DNA of 64,000 nucleotides from Alicyclobacillus shizuokensis NBRC 103103 (lineage in GTDB: Bacteria > Bacillota > Bacilli > Alicyclobacillales > Alicyclobacillaceae). Numbering within the stretch: the first letter of the stretch is position 1; each line of letters opens with the position of its first letter. The stretch covers positions 62,001 through 126,000 of the forward strand of contig NZ_BCQV01000013.1 in assembly GCF_001552255.1 (NCBI RefSeq), given 5' to 3'. The position numbers were made by a program, and so were the translations under genes. A model generated the notes under the pieces. The model saw only the letters and a program-made list of their open reading frames with translations. It searched no databases and was not told the origin of the DNA. Of this stretch, positions 25,620 to 33,962 are shown in pieces.

Positions 25620-27134
25620 CTATCTGTCGAAATGGAGGTGTATTGCGCGGGAAATGTTGTCGATCACGTCCGACGCCATGACGCTGGCTGGTCCCATCGC
25701 TTCCCCGGCCAGTTCGCCAGCCCGCCCGTGAATCCAGGCCCCGGCGGCGGCCGCGGCAAACGGGGGCAGCCCTTGCGCCAATAGCCCGCCAATCAAGCCG
25801 GCCAGCACGTCGCCCGTGCCCGCCGTGGCCAGTGAAGCGTCTCCTGTCGGATTGACGGCAATCCGCCCGTCCGGATGCGCGACAATCGAATGGTAGCCTT
25901 TCAGGAGGACCACGGCTCCTGTCTGCCGAGCCAGGGTGGTGGCCGCTGCCAAGCGCCGTCCCTGCACGTCCGCGGTTGTCCAGCCTAGGAGACGAGCGCA
26001 CTCCTTCGGATGCGGCGTCAACACCCAGCGCGGCTCTGCAGGATAGCCCTCCACGGGTGGCCGCAAACGCAAGAGCCGCAGACCATCCGCATCCACAACC
26101 ACCGGCCCCTCAAACTTGGCCAGCACCGGCTGCCACAAGTCCACGGCATCGCCCAATCCCGGTCCCAGTACCAACGCCTGGCAGTCGGACACGGATGCCG
26201 CCAAGTCCGGGGCCCCAGCCCGCACGACGAATTCGGGAGGAACAGCCAAGGTAGGCTGGTCAGGCCCCGTCAACGCCACCAACCCAGCGCCGCCGCGCGC
26301 CGCTCCGAGGCCCGCCAGCACCGCCGCTCCCTGCATGCGGCCGATGGCGACAGCCACCCGGCCGTACGTTCCCTTGTGCGAGAGCGGTCCGCGCGCCGGA
26401 AGCCAATCCCTGACGGCCGTCTCCGTCACCCACACGGCCAGCGGTCCAGCCACCTCGCCGGGTTCGATACGGATGCCGATGTCCGCCACGTGCACCCGGC
26501 CCGCGTACTCGCACCCGGGGCTGACAGCGGTGCCCAGCTTCTGCGCGGCAAACGTGACGGTCTCGTCCGCGCGCACGGCGAGGCCGTCGACACAACCGGT
26601 CGAGGCGTCGACCCCGCTCGGAACATCGACCCCCATCACCCAGCCGTCGACCTGGTGGAGAGCCGCAATGACGCGTCCGATGCGCGAATCCGGCGCCACC
26701 GGCCGGTTGCTGCCGGTGCCCAGTAGCGCGTCGATGTACACATCCGCCTGCGGCAACCGGAGGCTTCTTTCCGTCGCGTCCGCCGGCTCACACCCCATGG
26801 TCGGCTCCAACTGCGTCAGCGACCGCTGCGGCACGCCGGCACAAAGAGCCATTTCCGCCGCCAGCCGCGCGTCCCCGCCAAGTTCGTCAGGATGGACGAC
26901 GGTCAGCACTTCCACCGCCACGCCCATGTGATGCAGCCAGCGGGCGGCCACCCAGCCGTCGCCGCCATTGTTGCCCTTGCCGCACAACACCACCACGCGC
27001 TTTGGCCGCCTGGCCGCCGCCCGTTCAGCCACCGCCCTTCCCGCGTGCTCCATCAAGACAATCCCCGGTACACACAGTGTTGAGATGGTCCGTTGGTCGA
27101 ACAACTGCATTTGCTCGCTCGTCACCAGATACAC
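25620..27134 (-). CDS. nnr: Bifunctional NAD(P)H-hydrate epimerase/dehydratase
   Basis: A 504-residue metabolite-repair enzyme that rescues hydrated NAD(P)H. The N-terminal epimerase half (to about residue 215) has VLCGKGNNGGDGWVAAR and GVDVPSGVDAS; the C-terminal ADP/ATP-dependent dehydratase half has LSHKGTYGRVAVAIG, VLGPGLG, LTPHPKECARLLG and the ribokinase-like AGTGDVLAGLIGG. GTG 27134 follows GGGGAGGG and gives the usual N-terminus YLVTSEQMQLFD; the open frame continues far upstream without similarity. It lies between acpS and ydcC on the same strand. Confidence 0.95.
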   Translation of the reverse strand: MYLVTSEQMQLFDQRTISTLCVPGIVLMEHAGRAVAERAAARRPKRVVVLCGKGNNGGDGWVAARWLHHMGVAVEVLTVVHPDELGGDARLAAEMALCAGVPQRSLTQLEPTMGCEPADATERSLRLPQADVYIDALLGTGSNRPVAPDSRIGRVIAALHQVDGWVMGVDVPSGVDASTGCVDGLAVRADETVTFAAQKLGTAVSPGCEYAGRVHVADIGIRIEPGEVAGPLAVWVTETAVRDWLPARGPLSHKGTYGRVAVAIGRMQGAAVLAGLGAARGGAGLVALTGPDQPTLAVPPEFVVRAGAPDLAASVSDCQALVLGPGLGDAVDLWQPVLAKFEGPVVVDADGLRLLRLRPPVEGYPAEPRWVLTPHPKECARLLGWTTADVQGRRLAAATTLARQTGAVVLLKGYHSIVAHPDGRIAVNPTGDASLATAGTGDVLAGLIGGLLAQGLPPFAAAAAGAWIHGRAGELAGEAMGPASVMASDVIDNISRAIHLHFDR

Positions 27135-27184
27135 GAAGCACCCTCCCCGAGGATTGATATATGGATATTCCGCCTGTCCGACGT

Positions 27185-27574
27185 TTATGAAGGGTTGTCT
27201 GGGCTGACCTCCCGCACCGCCACCGCCATCGCCACCGTTTGGCTGTGGGAAATCGACACCCACCAGCGCCCGCGGACAAAGGCGGCGTGTTCCAGGACAG
27301 ACGCAAAACGGACGCGCAGACCACCCTCCTCCAGCACGATGGCCACATTCTGCAGGCCCATGACGCCAAGACCTATCCCCGCCGCCTTGGCGACCGCCTC
27401 TTTGGCAGCGAAGCGCCCGGCGACAAATTCGGTCAGCCGCTCTGCGGGAAAATTCGCAGCCATATTGCGTTCCAGCGGATGCAGGACGCGACGGACAAAC
27501 CGGTCCCCGTACCGCCGCAGCGCCGCCGCGATGCGGGATATCTCCACCACGTCCGTGCCGATGCCACCAATCAC
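27185..27574 (-). CDS. acpS: Holo-[acyl-carrier-protein] synthase
   Basis: A 129-residue enzyme that transfers 4'-phosphopantetheine from CoA to acyl carrier protein. The two signatures are GGIGTDVVEISRI at the N-terminus and VAGRFAAKEAVAKAAG in the middle, carrying the Mg-binding Asp and Glu. I chose GTG 27574, preceded by GGGGAGGA, instead of ATG 27592, which lies inside that site. It heads the leftward acpS-nnr-ydcC group and links in function to the pan genes and coaA elsewhere in the window. Confidence 0.95.
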   Translation of the reverse strand: MIGGIGTDVVEISRIAAALRRYGDRFVRRVLHPLERNMAANFPAERLTEFVAGRFAAKEAVAKAAGIGLGVMGLQNVAIVLEEGGLRVRFASVLEHAAFVRGRWWVSISHSQTVAMAVAVREVSPDNPS

Positions 27575-27615
27575 AGGCCATTCCTCCCCCATCGGCAGGT
27601 CCAATCACCGTTGCA

Positions 27616-27645
27616 TTGAAAAGTCCGATTTCGTACGCGTACAAT
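27616..27645 (+). promoter_or_regulatory. SigA-type promoter for the membrane protein gene at 27693
   Basis: TTGAAA (27616-27621) and TACAAT (27640-27645) are 18 bases apart, giving a leader of about 40 bases. The region lies between the divergent acpS and membrane protein genes. Confidence 0.6.
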
Positions 27646-27692
27646 GAACCTTGACAAGAGCGTGAAGAGCCTGGACGAAGGAGGCGGAGCCT

Positions 27693-28481
27693 GTGCTGCA
27701 GCGGTTTTGGCGCACGATGGCCGGACTTTTCCTGGTAGTCGTCGTGTTTACCCTTTTCTCCTGGCTCGTCCTCGCTGCGCTCGGGTTCCCACTCAACAGG
27801 CCCAATCCGGCCATGGCGATTGCCCACCTGCCGACCGATTTCCCGTCGCTCTGGGACCTCGTGAGCCCGTCACCCCAGGCGGCGAGCTGGGCGGCGCCGG
27901 TGGCGGTGCTGCTTGTCCAGGTGCTGCTGAGCGGAGGGCTGTACGGATCGCTCCTGCGGGCCAACTTGACGTCCACGGTCAGCCCGGGCAGCTTCCTCAG
28001 CGACGCCCTGCGCTCGTTCTGGCGTTTGCTCTGGTGGAACCTGCTGTGGGCTGCGCTCTACCTGGTGTTGGGAACGCTGAGCAGTCTCGGGCGCGGTCTG
28101 CCCAAGGCCGACATCGTCTTCGGCCTGCCGGTGCTCATCCTGCGCTTTCTGTTCCTGTTTGCCGACGCGGCCCTGGTCGCAGAGCGGCGCGTTGCAGCGC
28201 TGACCGCCATCGCGCGGGCGGCCCGGGCCTTGCTGGCCGGTTTTGTGCCGATGCTGCCGTACGCCGTAAGCCTGGCTCTCCTGGCGGATGCCGGAACGGC
28301 CGTCGCCCCGCGCTTGTCCCATGCCGGCCTGCTCGCCGCCGGAATTGTGTACAGCCTTGTGGTGACCTGGCTCCTGCACATGGTCACCGCGCGCTACCTG
28401 TACTTCTCCGCTTGGCGATCCGCCCCCGCGTCGGCCAGCCGGCCTCCGCAGACGGAGTCCCTCCCGCCGGCGGGCAGCTGA
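27693..28481 (+). CDS. Multi-pass membrane protein of unknown function
   Basis: A 262-residue protein with about six hydrophobic segments: LFLVVVVFTLFSWLVLAALG near the N-terminus, further ones around residues 65-85, 105-125, 135-155, 180-200, and 215-235. I recognise no family with confidence; the overall pattern recalls six-helix integral membrane proteins annotated only by DUF. The C-terminal tail is polar and Ser/Pro-rich. GTG 27693 follows AAGGAGGCGGAG. It is monocistronic, divergent from acpS and convergent with the DUF190 gene. Confidence 0.8.
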   Translation: MLQRFWRTMAGLFLVVVVFTLFSWLVLAALGFPLNRPNPAMAIAHLPTDFPSLWDLVSPSPQAASWAAPVAVLLVQVLLSGGLYGSLLRANLTSTVSPGSFLSDALRSFWRLLWWNLLWAALYLVLGTLSSLGRGLPKADIVFGLPVLILRFLFLFADAALVAERRVAALTAIARAARALLAGFVPMLPYAVSLALLADAGTAVAPRLSHAGLLAAGIVYSLVVTWLLHMVTARYLYFSAWRSAPASASRPPQTESLPPAGS

Positions 28482-28523
28482 GCCGCAACGGGTGGCGGCA
28501 CCCGAGCGGGCTGCCTTTGGCCG

Positions 28524-29219
28524 TCAGGGGTGGTGCCAGTGCACGACAGTGGACACCACCACCCCTTGCTTCGACACCAATTCTACCAGTTCGGGCAGGT
28601 GCTTATCCATGCGCTCCACCGTGTCGAGGATGGTGATGATGATGGGGACCTCGTCCTTGCGCAGCCACCATCCGGGCTCATGCCAACGGCCGCCGTCCCC
28701 CAGCCCGCACAGTCCGCGCGTCGTCGAAAGCCAGAGCAGGCCCCGGCGGCGCGCAAACTCGGCGACCGCCTGGTACAACGGCCTGCCCTGGCACCTGCAC
28801 CGTTCCAAAGTATAGATGTCCACGCGCCGGCCCAACCGGGATGCGCCTTCGCCGCGGTCGGTCTCCTGTGACCCCGGGCTTCGTTCCATCACCATCACCC
28901 CGTGTCCGCCCACCAGCTTGGCGGCCCTGGGCAGCCAAGGAAGAAGCCGCTGCGGATGAGCGACAAAGTCGAGCAAGAGCGGCAGTTCATTCGAGGCGAC
29001 CTCGCTCTCAACGCTGCGAAAGGCGCCCCGCGCGTGACCGCCTTCCACCCCGCGCCAGACCGTCGCCCCCGTCAGGCCGCCCGCCTTTGCGTCCAGCAAC
29101 AAGCGCCGATACAGCGGCATACCGCCGACGGTCGCGGCGCCGTTCCACAGCCCGATGCGCAGCGTGGCCACCTGCGCGTACCCGTGCTCGCCTGCAGAGG
29201 TTTCCGATGTTGCGGCCAT
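28524..29219 (-). CDS. Tandem DUF190 (PII-like) domain protein
   Basis: A 231-residue protein with two DUF190 domains, a fold related to PII signal proteins. The first (about residues 15-115) includes LRIGLWNGAATVGGMPLYRR, AGLTGATVWRGVEG-type strands and LPLLLDFVAHPQRL; the second (about 130-231) has DIYTLERCRCQGRPLYQAV and VPIIITILDTVERMDKHLP. DUF190 genes often neighbour crcB fluoride channels, but none is here. ATG 29219 has GGGGTGA upstream. The function is unknown; nucleotide or metabolite sensing is a reasonable guess from the fold. Confidence 0.8.
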   Translation of the reverse strand: MAATSETSAGEHGYAQVATLRIGLWNGAATVGGMPLYRRLLLDAKAGGLTGATVWRGVEGGHARGAFRSVESEVASNELPLLLDFVAHPQRLLPWLPRAAKLVGGHGVMVMERSPGSQETDRGEGASRLGRRVDIYTLERCRCQGRPLYQAVAEFARRRGLLWLSTTRGLCGLGDGGRWHEPGWWLRKDEVPIIITILDTVERMDKHLPELVELVSKQGVVVSTVVHWHHP

Positions 29220-29304
29220 TCTGTCACCCCGCTTTGGTTCCAACCTATGCCCGTTTGTGGCACAATAGTGCGCAGATGCCCTGGGATAAAGGACGGATTG
29301 CCAC

Positions 29305-29520
29305 ATGCCAAGCACACTCTCCGTACTCCTCGACCACGCCGGGACAGCTCTGTTTGTCCTCGTCATCGCCGCCACCTTCTGTCTCATCATGGCCATTCGC
29401 CCGGACGCTCGCACACCTATCAAAAAGACGACCGTGTTCGTCTGCGCGGTCGTCGGAATCGCGATTGGGCTGCTGTTCTTGTCCACATATTCCCTGTATA
29501 CCCAAACCAGCACGTCCTGA
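29305..29520 (+). CDS. Small two-helix membrane protein
   Basis: A 71-residue protein with two hydrophobic helices, TALFVLVIAATFCLIMAI and VFVCAVVGIAIGLLFLSTYS, joined by a short polar loop. The ATG at 29305 has a modest AAAGGA site 13 bases upstream. It is divergent from the DUF190 gene and ends 20 bases before the opposing gamma-glutamyltransferase gene. I recognise no family. Confidence 0.6.
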   Translation: MPSTLSVLLDHAGTALFVLVIAATFCLIMAIRPDARTPIKKTTVFVCAVVGIAIGLLFLSTYSLYTQTSTS

Positions 29521-29539
29521 AACCCCAGCAAGGCGCCCG

Positions 29540-31147
29540 TCAGCGGGCAGCGATGCTCCCGTCGGTGCGCGGCTCGGTACCGCCGATGAGCACGCCGTCA
29601 TGGCGGAGGATGATTTGCCCGCGCCCAAACGATCCGCTGTCACGGGCGATACGGATGTCGTGCCCGCGCCGGGCCAGCGCCTGCGCCAAGTGCGATGGCC
29701 ACGTGGGCTCCACGTCGACACGCCGACCCTCCACCCATTGCCAGCGCGGCGCATCCAGCGCAGCCTGTGGATTGAGGCCAAAGTCCAACAGGTTCATCAG
29801 CACCTGCACGTGCCCCTGAGGCTGCATGAAGCCGCCCATCACGCCAAACGGCCCGACGGGCTCCCCGTCTTTCGTCAAAAAGCCCGGGATGATGGTGTGA
29901 TAGGGCCGTTTGCCCGGCCGCAGGCAGTTGGCGTCGCCGGGTTGCAGGGAAAAACTGTGGCCCCGGTTCTGCAGCGCGATGCCGGTACCCGGCACCACCA
30001 AGCCAGACCCGAAGCCCATGTAGTTGCTCTGAATCATGGAGACCATGTTACCCTCACCGTCGGCGGTCGCCAAGTAGACGGTGCCGCCCCCGGGCGGGCG
30101 TCCGGGTGCTGGATCTCGGGCCGTCTTGGCAATCTCCTTGCGTCGTTCGGCCGCGTAGGCGGGCGACAGCAGGTCCTCCACACGCACCCGCATGTCGGAC
30201 GGATCTGTAATGAATCGGCGGCCGTCGGCAAACGCCAGCTTCATCGCCTCAATGGCCAGGTGCTGCGTCTCCACCGCTGCCCAGGCCGAAAATTCGAACC
30301 CAGACAGGATGTTTAAGGCCATCAGAGCGACCAATCCCTGGCCGTTGGGCGGCAGTTCCCAGACGTCGAAGCCACGGTAGCGCACATGCACCGGGCACAC
30401 CCACTCGGGGCGGTATTCGGCCAAGTCAGCGAGCGTGAAAAACCCGCCCGTCTGTTTGGAAAAGCGGACGATGGCCGCAGCCAATTCGCCTTCATAGAAC
30501 GCCCGCGCGTCCGTCTCGGCGATGACCCGGAGGGTGCGGGCATGGTCCGGGGATCTCCACACCTCGCCGACGCGGGGCGCCCGGCCGGCCGGGGCGAAGA
30601 CGCGAAACCATTCGGCGAACATGTCGTCCCGCAGGTGATGCTGGTAGGCCTGGTGCGCCAAATCCCAAACGTGGCCGAGCACGGGTGACAGCGGGTAACC
30701 TCGCTCGGCATAGTGGATGGCCGGGGCCAGCGTCTCTGTCAGGGGCAGGCGGCCAAACCGCGCGGACAGCTCCGCCCAGGCGGCCGGAGCGCCGGGCACG
30801 GTGACCGGAAACCAGCCGAACCTGGGCATGCTCGTGAGGCCTTGCCGCGCGGCCTGTTCCAGGTCGAGAGCGCGCGGCGCATAGCCGCTGGCGTTCAGGC
30901 CGTGCAGGCGGCCCTCCGCCCAGACGAGCGCAAACGCGTCCCCGCCGAGACCGTTGGAGGTCGGCTCCAGCACCGTCAGGGCGGCCGCCGTCGCCACGGC
31001 CGCGTCGATGGCGTTGCCGCCCCGCTCCAGCATGCTGAGACCGGCCTGTGCGGCCAGCGGCTGGGATGTGGCCACCATGCCCTCTTGGGCCACTACACAC
31101 ACCCGCCGCGAAGGGTGGGGATGATACAACATATCAAAGTCCAACAC
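29540..31147 (-). CDS. Gamma-glutamyltransferase family protein (YwrD-like)
   Basis: A 535-residue Ntn-hydrolase that should hydrolyse or transfer gamma-glutamyl groups, for example from glutathione-like thiols. It is made as a precursor that cleaves itself before a Thr: GGGTVYLATADGEGNMVSM holds the nucleophile, and SNYMGFGSGLVVPGTGI follows. GGNAIDAAVATAAALTVLEP near the N-terminus is a family signature. No signal peptide is seen, in line with the YwrD group. The start is between GTG 31153 and GTG 31147; the latter has GGGGAAGG at better spacing. It is divergent from the Lrp-type regulator. Confidence 0.93.
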   Translation of the reverse strand: MLDFDMLYHPHPSRRVCVVAQEGMVATSQPLAAQAGLSMLERGGNAIDAAVATAAALTVLEPTSNGLGGDAFALVWAEGRLHGLNASGYAPRALDLEQAARQGLTSMPRFGWFPVTVPGAPAAWAELSARFGRLPLTETLAPAIHYAERGYPLSPVLGHVWDLAHQAYQHHLRDDMFAEWFRVFAPAGRAPRVGEVWRSPDHARTLRVIAETDARAFYEGELAAAIVRFSKQTGGFFTLADLAEYRPEWVCPVHVRYRGFDVWELPPNGQGLVALMALNILSGFEFSAWAAVETQHLAIEAMKLAFADGRRFITDPSDMRVRVEDLLSPAYAAERRKEIAKTARDPAPGRPPGGGTVYLATADGEGNMVSMIQSNYMGFGSGLVVPGTGIALQNRGHSFSLQPGDANCLRPGKRPYHTIIPGFLTKDGEPVGPFGVMGGFMQPQGHVQVLMNLLDFGLNPQAALDAPRWQWVEGRRVDVEPTWPSHLAQALARRGHDIRIARDSGSFGRGQIILRHDGVLIGGTEPRTDGSIAAR

Positions 31148-31268
31148 TCGCACACCTTCCCCACACAGGTTTAGCCGATGGCTGTTGGCCGTCCGCGGAC
31201 CGCTCAGTCTGCGAACTTCCGACCAACCTCTGTCGGTTCCATTCTACTGTACAGGTTTTCATCCGTGG

Positions 31269-31274
31269 TATGAT
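31269..31274 (+). promoter_or_regulatory. Extended -10 promoter element upstream of the Lrp/AsnC gene
   Basis: TGGTATGAT provides a TGn-extended -10 (TATGAT at 31269-31274) about 105 bases before the regulator ATG. No good -35 hexamer is present at 17 bases, as is common with extended -10 sites. Confidence 0.4.
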
Positions 31275-31379
31275 CGATAGTAAGGAGTCGCCCAATCTTT
31301 CGCCAACTCCCGTGCCTGCTTCCGCTCGACCGAACGCAAGCATGGTGGGTACCATCCGCGAAGGGAACGAGGTGTACAG

Positions 31380-31874
31380 ATGCTGGAGCACCGCAAACTG
31401 GAGATCTTGCACATCCTGCACGAAAATTCACGCCTGTCGATTGAGACGATGGCCAACATGCTGGGCGAATCGCCGGACGATGTGGCGGCGGCCATCGACG
31501 AATTGGAACGGGACAACATCATCCTCCGCTACTCGGCGGTCATCAACTGGGACAAAGTCGAATCGCGGCGCGTCACGGCGGTCATCGACGTGAAGGTAAC
31601 GCCGCAGCGGGAGGTCGGATTTGACGCGATTGCCGAGCGAATCTACCGCTTCCCGGAGGTCAAGTCGGTCACCTTGATGTCCGGCACCTACGACCTGCAA
31701 GTCATCGTAGAGGGCCACGACATCAAGGAGGCGGCCCGCTTTGTCTCGGAAAAGCTGTCCACGATTGAGAACGTGAATTCGACGACCACCCACTTTTTGC
31801 TCAAGACCTACAAGACAGACGGGGTCATCTTCGATGAACGGGACGGCGACAAACGGCTGGTGATCAGCCCGTGA
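31380..31874 (+). CDS. Lrp/AsnC-family transcriptional regulator (YugG-like)
   Basis: A 164-residue feast/famine regulator. The N-terminal helix-turn-helix is visible (RLSIETMANMLGESPDDV), followed by the RAM ligand domain (VTAVIDVKVTP, VKSVTLMSGTYDLQVIVEG). ATG 31380 has GAGGTG upstream. Its last codons overlap the start of the aminotransferase gene by four bases (GTGA), so the two are translationally coupled; the same pairing exists as yugG-yugH in B. subtilis. Control of the linked aminotransferase by an amino acid effector is inferred. Confidence 0.92.
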   Translation: MLEHRKLEILHILHENSRLSIETMANMLGESPDDVAAAIDELERDNIILRYSAVINWDKVESRRVTAVIDVKVTPQREVGFDAIAERIYRFPEVKSVTLMSGTYDLQVIVEGHDIKEAARFVSEKLSTIENVNSTTTHFLLKTYKTDGVIFDERDGDKRLVISP

Positions 31875-33037
31875 AGACCCTGACCAGCCGGCTTTCGCCG
31901 ATTGTGCAGAACCTGCCCCCATCCGGCATCCGCCGCTTCTTTGACCTGGCCAACCAGATGGAGGAAGTGATCTCGCTCGGCGTCGGCGAGCCGGACTTTG
32001 TCACCCCGTGGCACATTCGCGAGGCGGGCATCTACGCACTGGAGCAAGGATACACCAGCTACACCTCCAACCGCGGCCTGCCTGAACTGTGCGAGCAGAT
32101 TGCCCTGTACCTGGAGCGCTTCGGCCTGACCTACCGCCCGCAGCGCGAGATCTTCGTGACCATCGGCGGCAGTGAGGCGATAGACCTGGCGCTGCGCGCC
32201 CTCGTCTGCCCCGGAGACCAGGTGCTGATTCCCGAGCCTACGTACGTGTCCTACCGGCCGTGCGCTCTGTTGGCCGGGGCGGAGGTGGTCAGCGTGCCGA
32301 CGCGGGCGGAGGACGAGTTTCGGCTCACCCCGGATCTGCTCGCCTCGCGCATCACCCCGCGGGCGAAGGTGCTCGTGCTGTGCTTCCCCAACAACCCGAC
32401 CGGATCGACCATGGACAAGGAGGATTTGGCGGCCATCGCCGAAGTCGCCGTCCGCAACGATCTGTTGGTGATCTCGGATGAAATCTACGCGGAGTTGACG
32501 TACGGGCGGCACCACGTCAGCATCGCCTCACTGCCGGGCATGAAGGAGCGGACCATCGTCATCGGCGGGATGTCCAAGGCGTATGCGATGACCGGCTGGC
32601 GCATCGGCTATGCGGCTGGCCCGGAGGACATCCTCGACGCCATGCTGAAGATCCACCAATACACCATCCTCTGCGCGCCGGTGACGGCCCAGCTGGCGGC
32701 GCTGGAGGCACTCAAACACGGTGAAGCGGAGAAGCGGAAGATGGTGCACAGCTACGACCAGCGGCGACGGTTGATTGTCCAGGGGCTGCGCGATATCGGG
32801 CTGCCCTGCCACGAACCGAAGGGGGCGTTTTACGCGTTCCCGGACATCCGCCCGACGGGACTCAGTTCCGAAGCGTTTGCCGAGCGCCTCTTGACCAACG
32901 AGCGGGTGGCGGTGGTGCCGGGGAACGTATTTGGCGAATCGGGAGAAGGCTTCATCCGCTGTTCGTACGCCACGTCGGTCACCCAGATTGAGCGGGCACT
33001 CGAGCGCATGCGGCGTTTCGTGCAAACCCTTCGTTAG
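31871..33037 (+). CDS. PLP-dependent aminotransferase class I (PatA/YugH-like)
   Basis: A 388-residue fold-type I aminotransferase. The PLP lysine is in GGMSKAYAMTGWRIGYAAG, the cofactor Asn in LCFPNNPTGSTM, the ring Asp in VISDEIYAELTYG and the substrate Arg near the C-terminus in EGFIRCSYATS. It is most like the aromatic/aspartate aminotransferases of the PatA group; the donor cannot be fixed from sequence. GTG 31871 overlaps the regulator stop. It may take part in lysine or aromatic amino acid metabolism. Confidence 0.93.
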   Translation: MKTLTSRLSPIVQNLPPSGIRRFFDLANQMEEVISLGVGEPDFVTPWHIREAGIYALEQGYTSYTSNRGLPELCEQIALYLERFGLTYRPQREIFVTIGGSEAIDLALRALVCPGDQVLIPEPTYVSYRPCALLAGAEVVSVPTRAEDEFRLTPDLLASRITPRAKVLVLCFPNNPTGSTMDKEDLAAIAEVAVRNDLLVISDEIYAELTYGRHHVSIASLPGMKERTIVIGGMSKAYAMTGWRIGYAAGPEDILDAMLKIHQYTILCAPVTAQLAALEALKHGEAEKRKMVHSYDQRRRLIVQGLRDIGLPCHEPKGAFYAFPDIRPTGLSSEAFAERLLTNERVAVVPGNVFGESGEGFIRCSYATSVTQIERALERMRRFVQTLR

Positions 33038-33153
33038 GGTTTTCCGGCCTGCTGTGATACAGTGGAAAGCGTGAACCCAGGCCCTCGGGTGGGTGCTCCA
33101 CAGGCAGCCGTTTTCAGCCTTCCCGGGGCAACCTGTGACTAGGGGGAGACGGC

Positions 33154-33900
33154 GTGATTGTCACCAAAAGCCAATACGAGATTGAGATCATGCGCGAGGC
33201 GGGCAAGGTCATTGCCGAATGCCACGCCGCGCTGAAAGATTTCATTCAGCCGGGCGTCACCACCAAGCAAATTGATCACTTTGTCGAGACGTTCATTCGC
33301 AAGCACAACATGATCCCCGCCCAGAAGGGCTACAAGGGGTACCCGTTCGCCGCCTGCACGTCCGTCAACGACGTGGTCTGCCACGGCTTTCCGGGTCCCT
33401 ATCGGCTCAAGTCGGGCGACATCATCACGGTCGATATGGTCACCCTGTACAAGGGGCTGCACGCCGACTCGGCCTGGAGTTACGCGGTCGGAGAGATCAG
33501 CGACGAGGCGCGGCGACTGATGGAAGTGACCGAGAACGCGCTGTACAAAGGGATTGAACAGGCGGTCATCGGCAACCGGCTGAGCGACATCTCGCACACC
33601 ATACAGACGTACGTCGAAAGCGAGGGGTTCTCCGTCGTGCGCGACTTCATCGGCCACGGCATCGGCCGCGAGATGCACGAGAGCCCGGAGGTGCCGCACT
33701 TTGGCCCGCCCGGGCGCGGCCCAAAGCTGAAAAAGGGGATGACGTTCACCATCGAACCGATGGTCAACGTCGGCGGCTACGAGGTCACGGTGGACGACGA
33801 CGGGTGGACCGCCCGCACCGCCGACGGAAGCCTGAGCATCCAGTACGAACACACCATCGCCATCACCGAAAACGGTCCGGACATCCTGACCAAACTGTGA
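33154..33900 (+). CDS. map: Methionine aminopeptidase, type I
   Basis: A 248-residue metalloprotease that removes N-terminal Met from new proteins. The five metal ligands of the pita-bread fold are present: the two Asp in ITVDMVTLYKGLHADSAW, His in IGHGIGREMHE, Glu in FTIEPMVNVGG and Glu in IQYEHTIAI. GTG 33154 has AGGGGGAG upstream. Here it is separate from the usual ribosomal-protein cluster and so is probably a second, YflG-type copy. It ends at a hairpin facing the mbfA-like gene. Confidence 0.95.
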   Translation: MIVTKSQYEIEIMREAGKVIAECHAALKDFIQPGVTTKQIDHFVETFIRKHNMIPAQKGYKGYPFAACTSVNDVVCHGFPGPYRLKSGDIITVDMVTLYKGLHADSAWSYAVGEISDEARRLMEVTENALYKGIEQAVIGNRLSDISHTIQTYVESEGFSVVRDFIGHGIGREMHESPEVPHFGPPGRGPKLKKGMTFTIEPMVNVGGYEVTVDDDGWTARTADGSLSIQYEHTIAITENGPDILTKL

Positions 33901-33920
33901 TGCCCGGTCCCAGAGGACAA

Positions 33921-33954
33921 GCGCAGGGCGGCGCTTCCTGGCGCCGCCTTGCGC
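33921..33954. terminator. Hairpin between convergent map and ferritin/VIT1 genes
   Basis: GCGCAGGGCGGCGC (33921-33934) and GCGCCGCCTTGCGC (33941-33954) form a 14-bp stem with one mismatch and a 6-base loop. No T-run is obvious, so it is a probable but atypical terminator. Confidence 0.55.
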
Positions 33955-33962
33955 CCTCGGGC

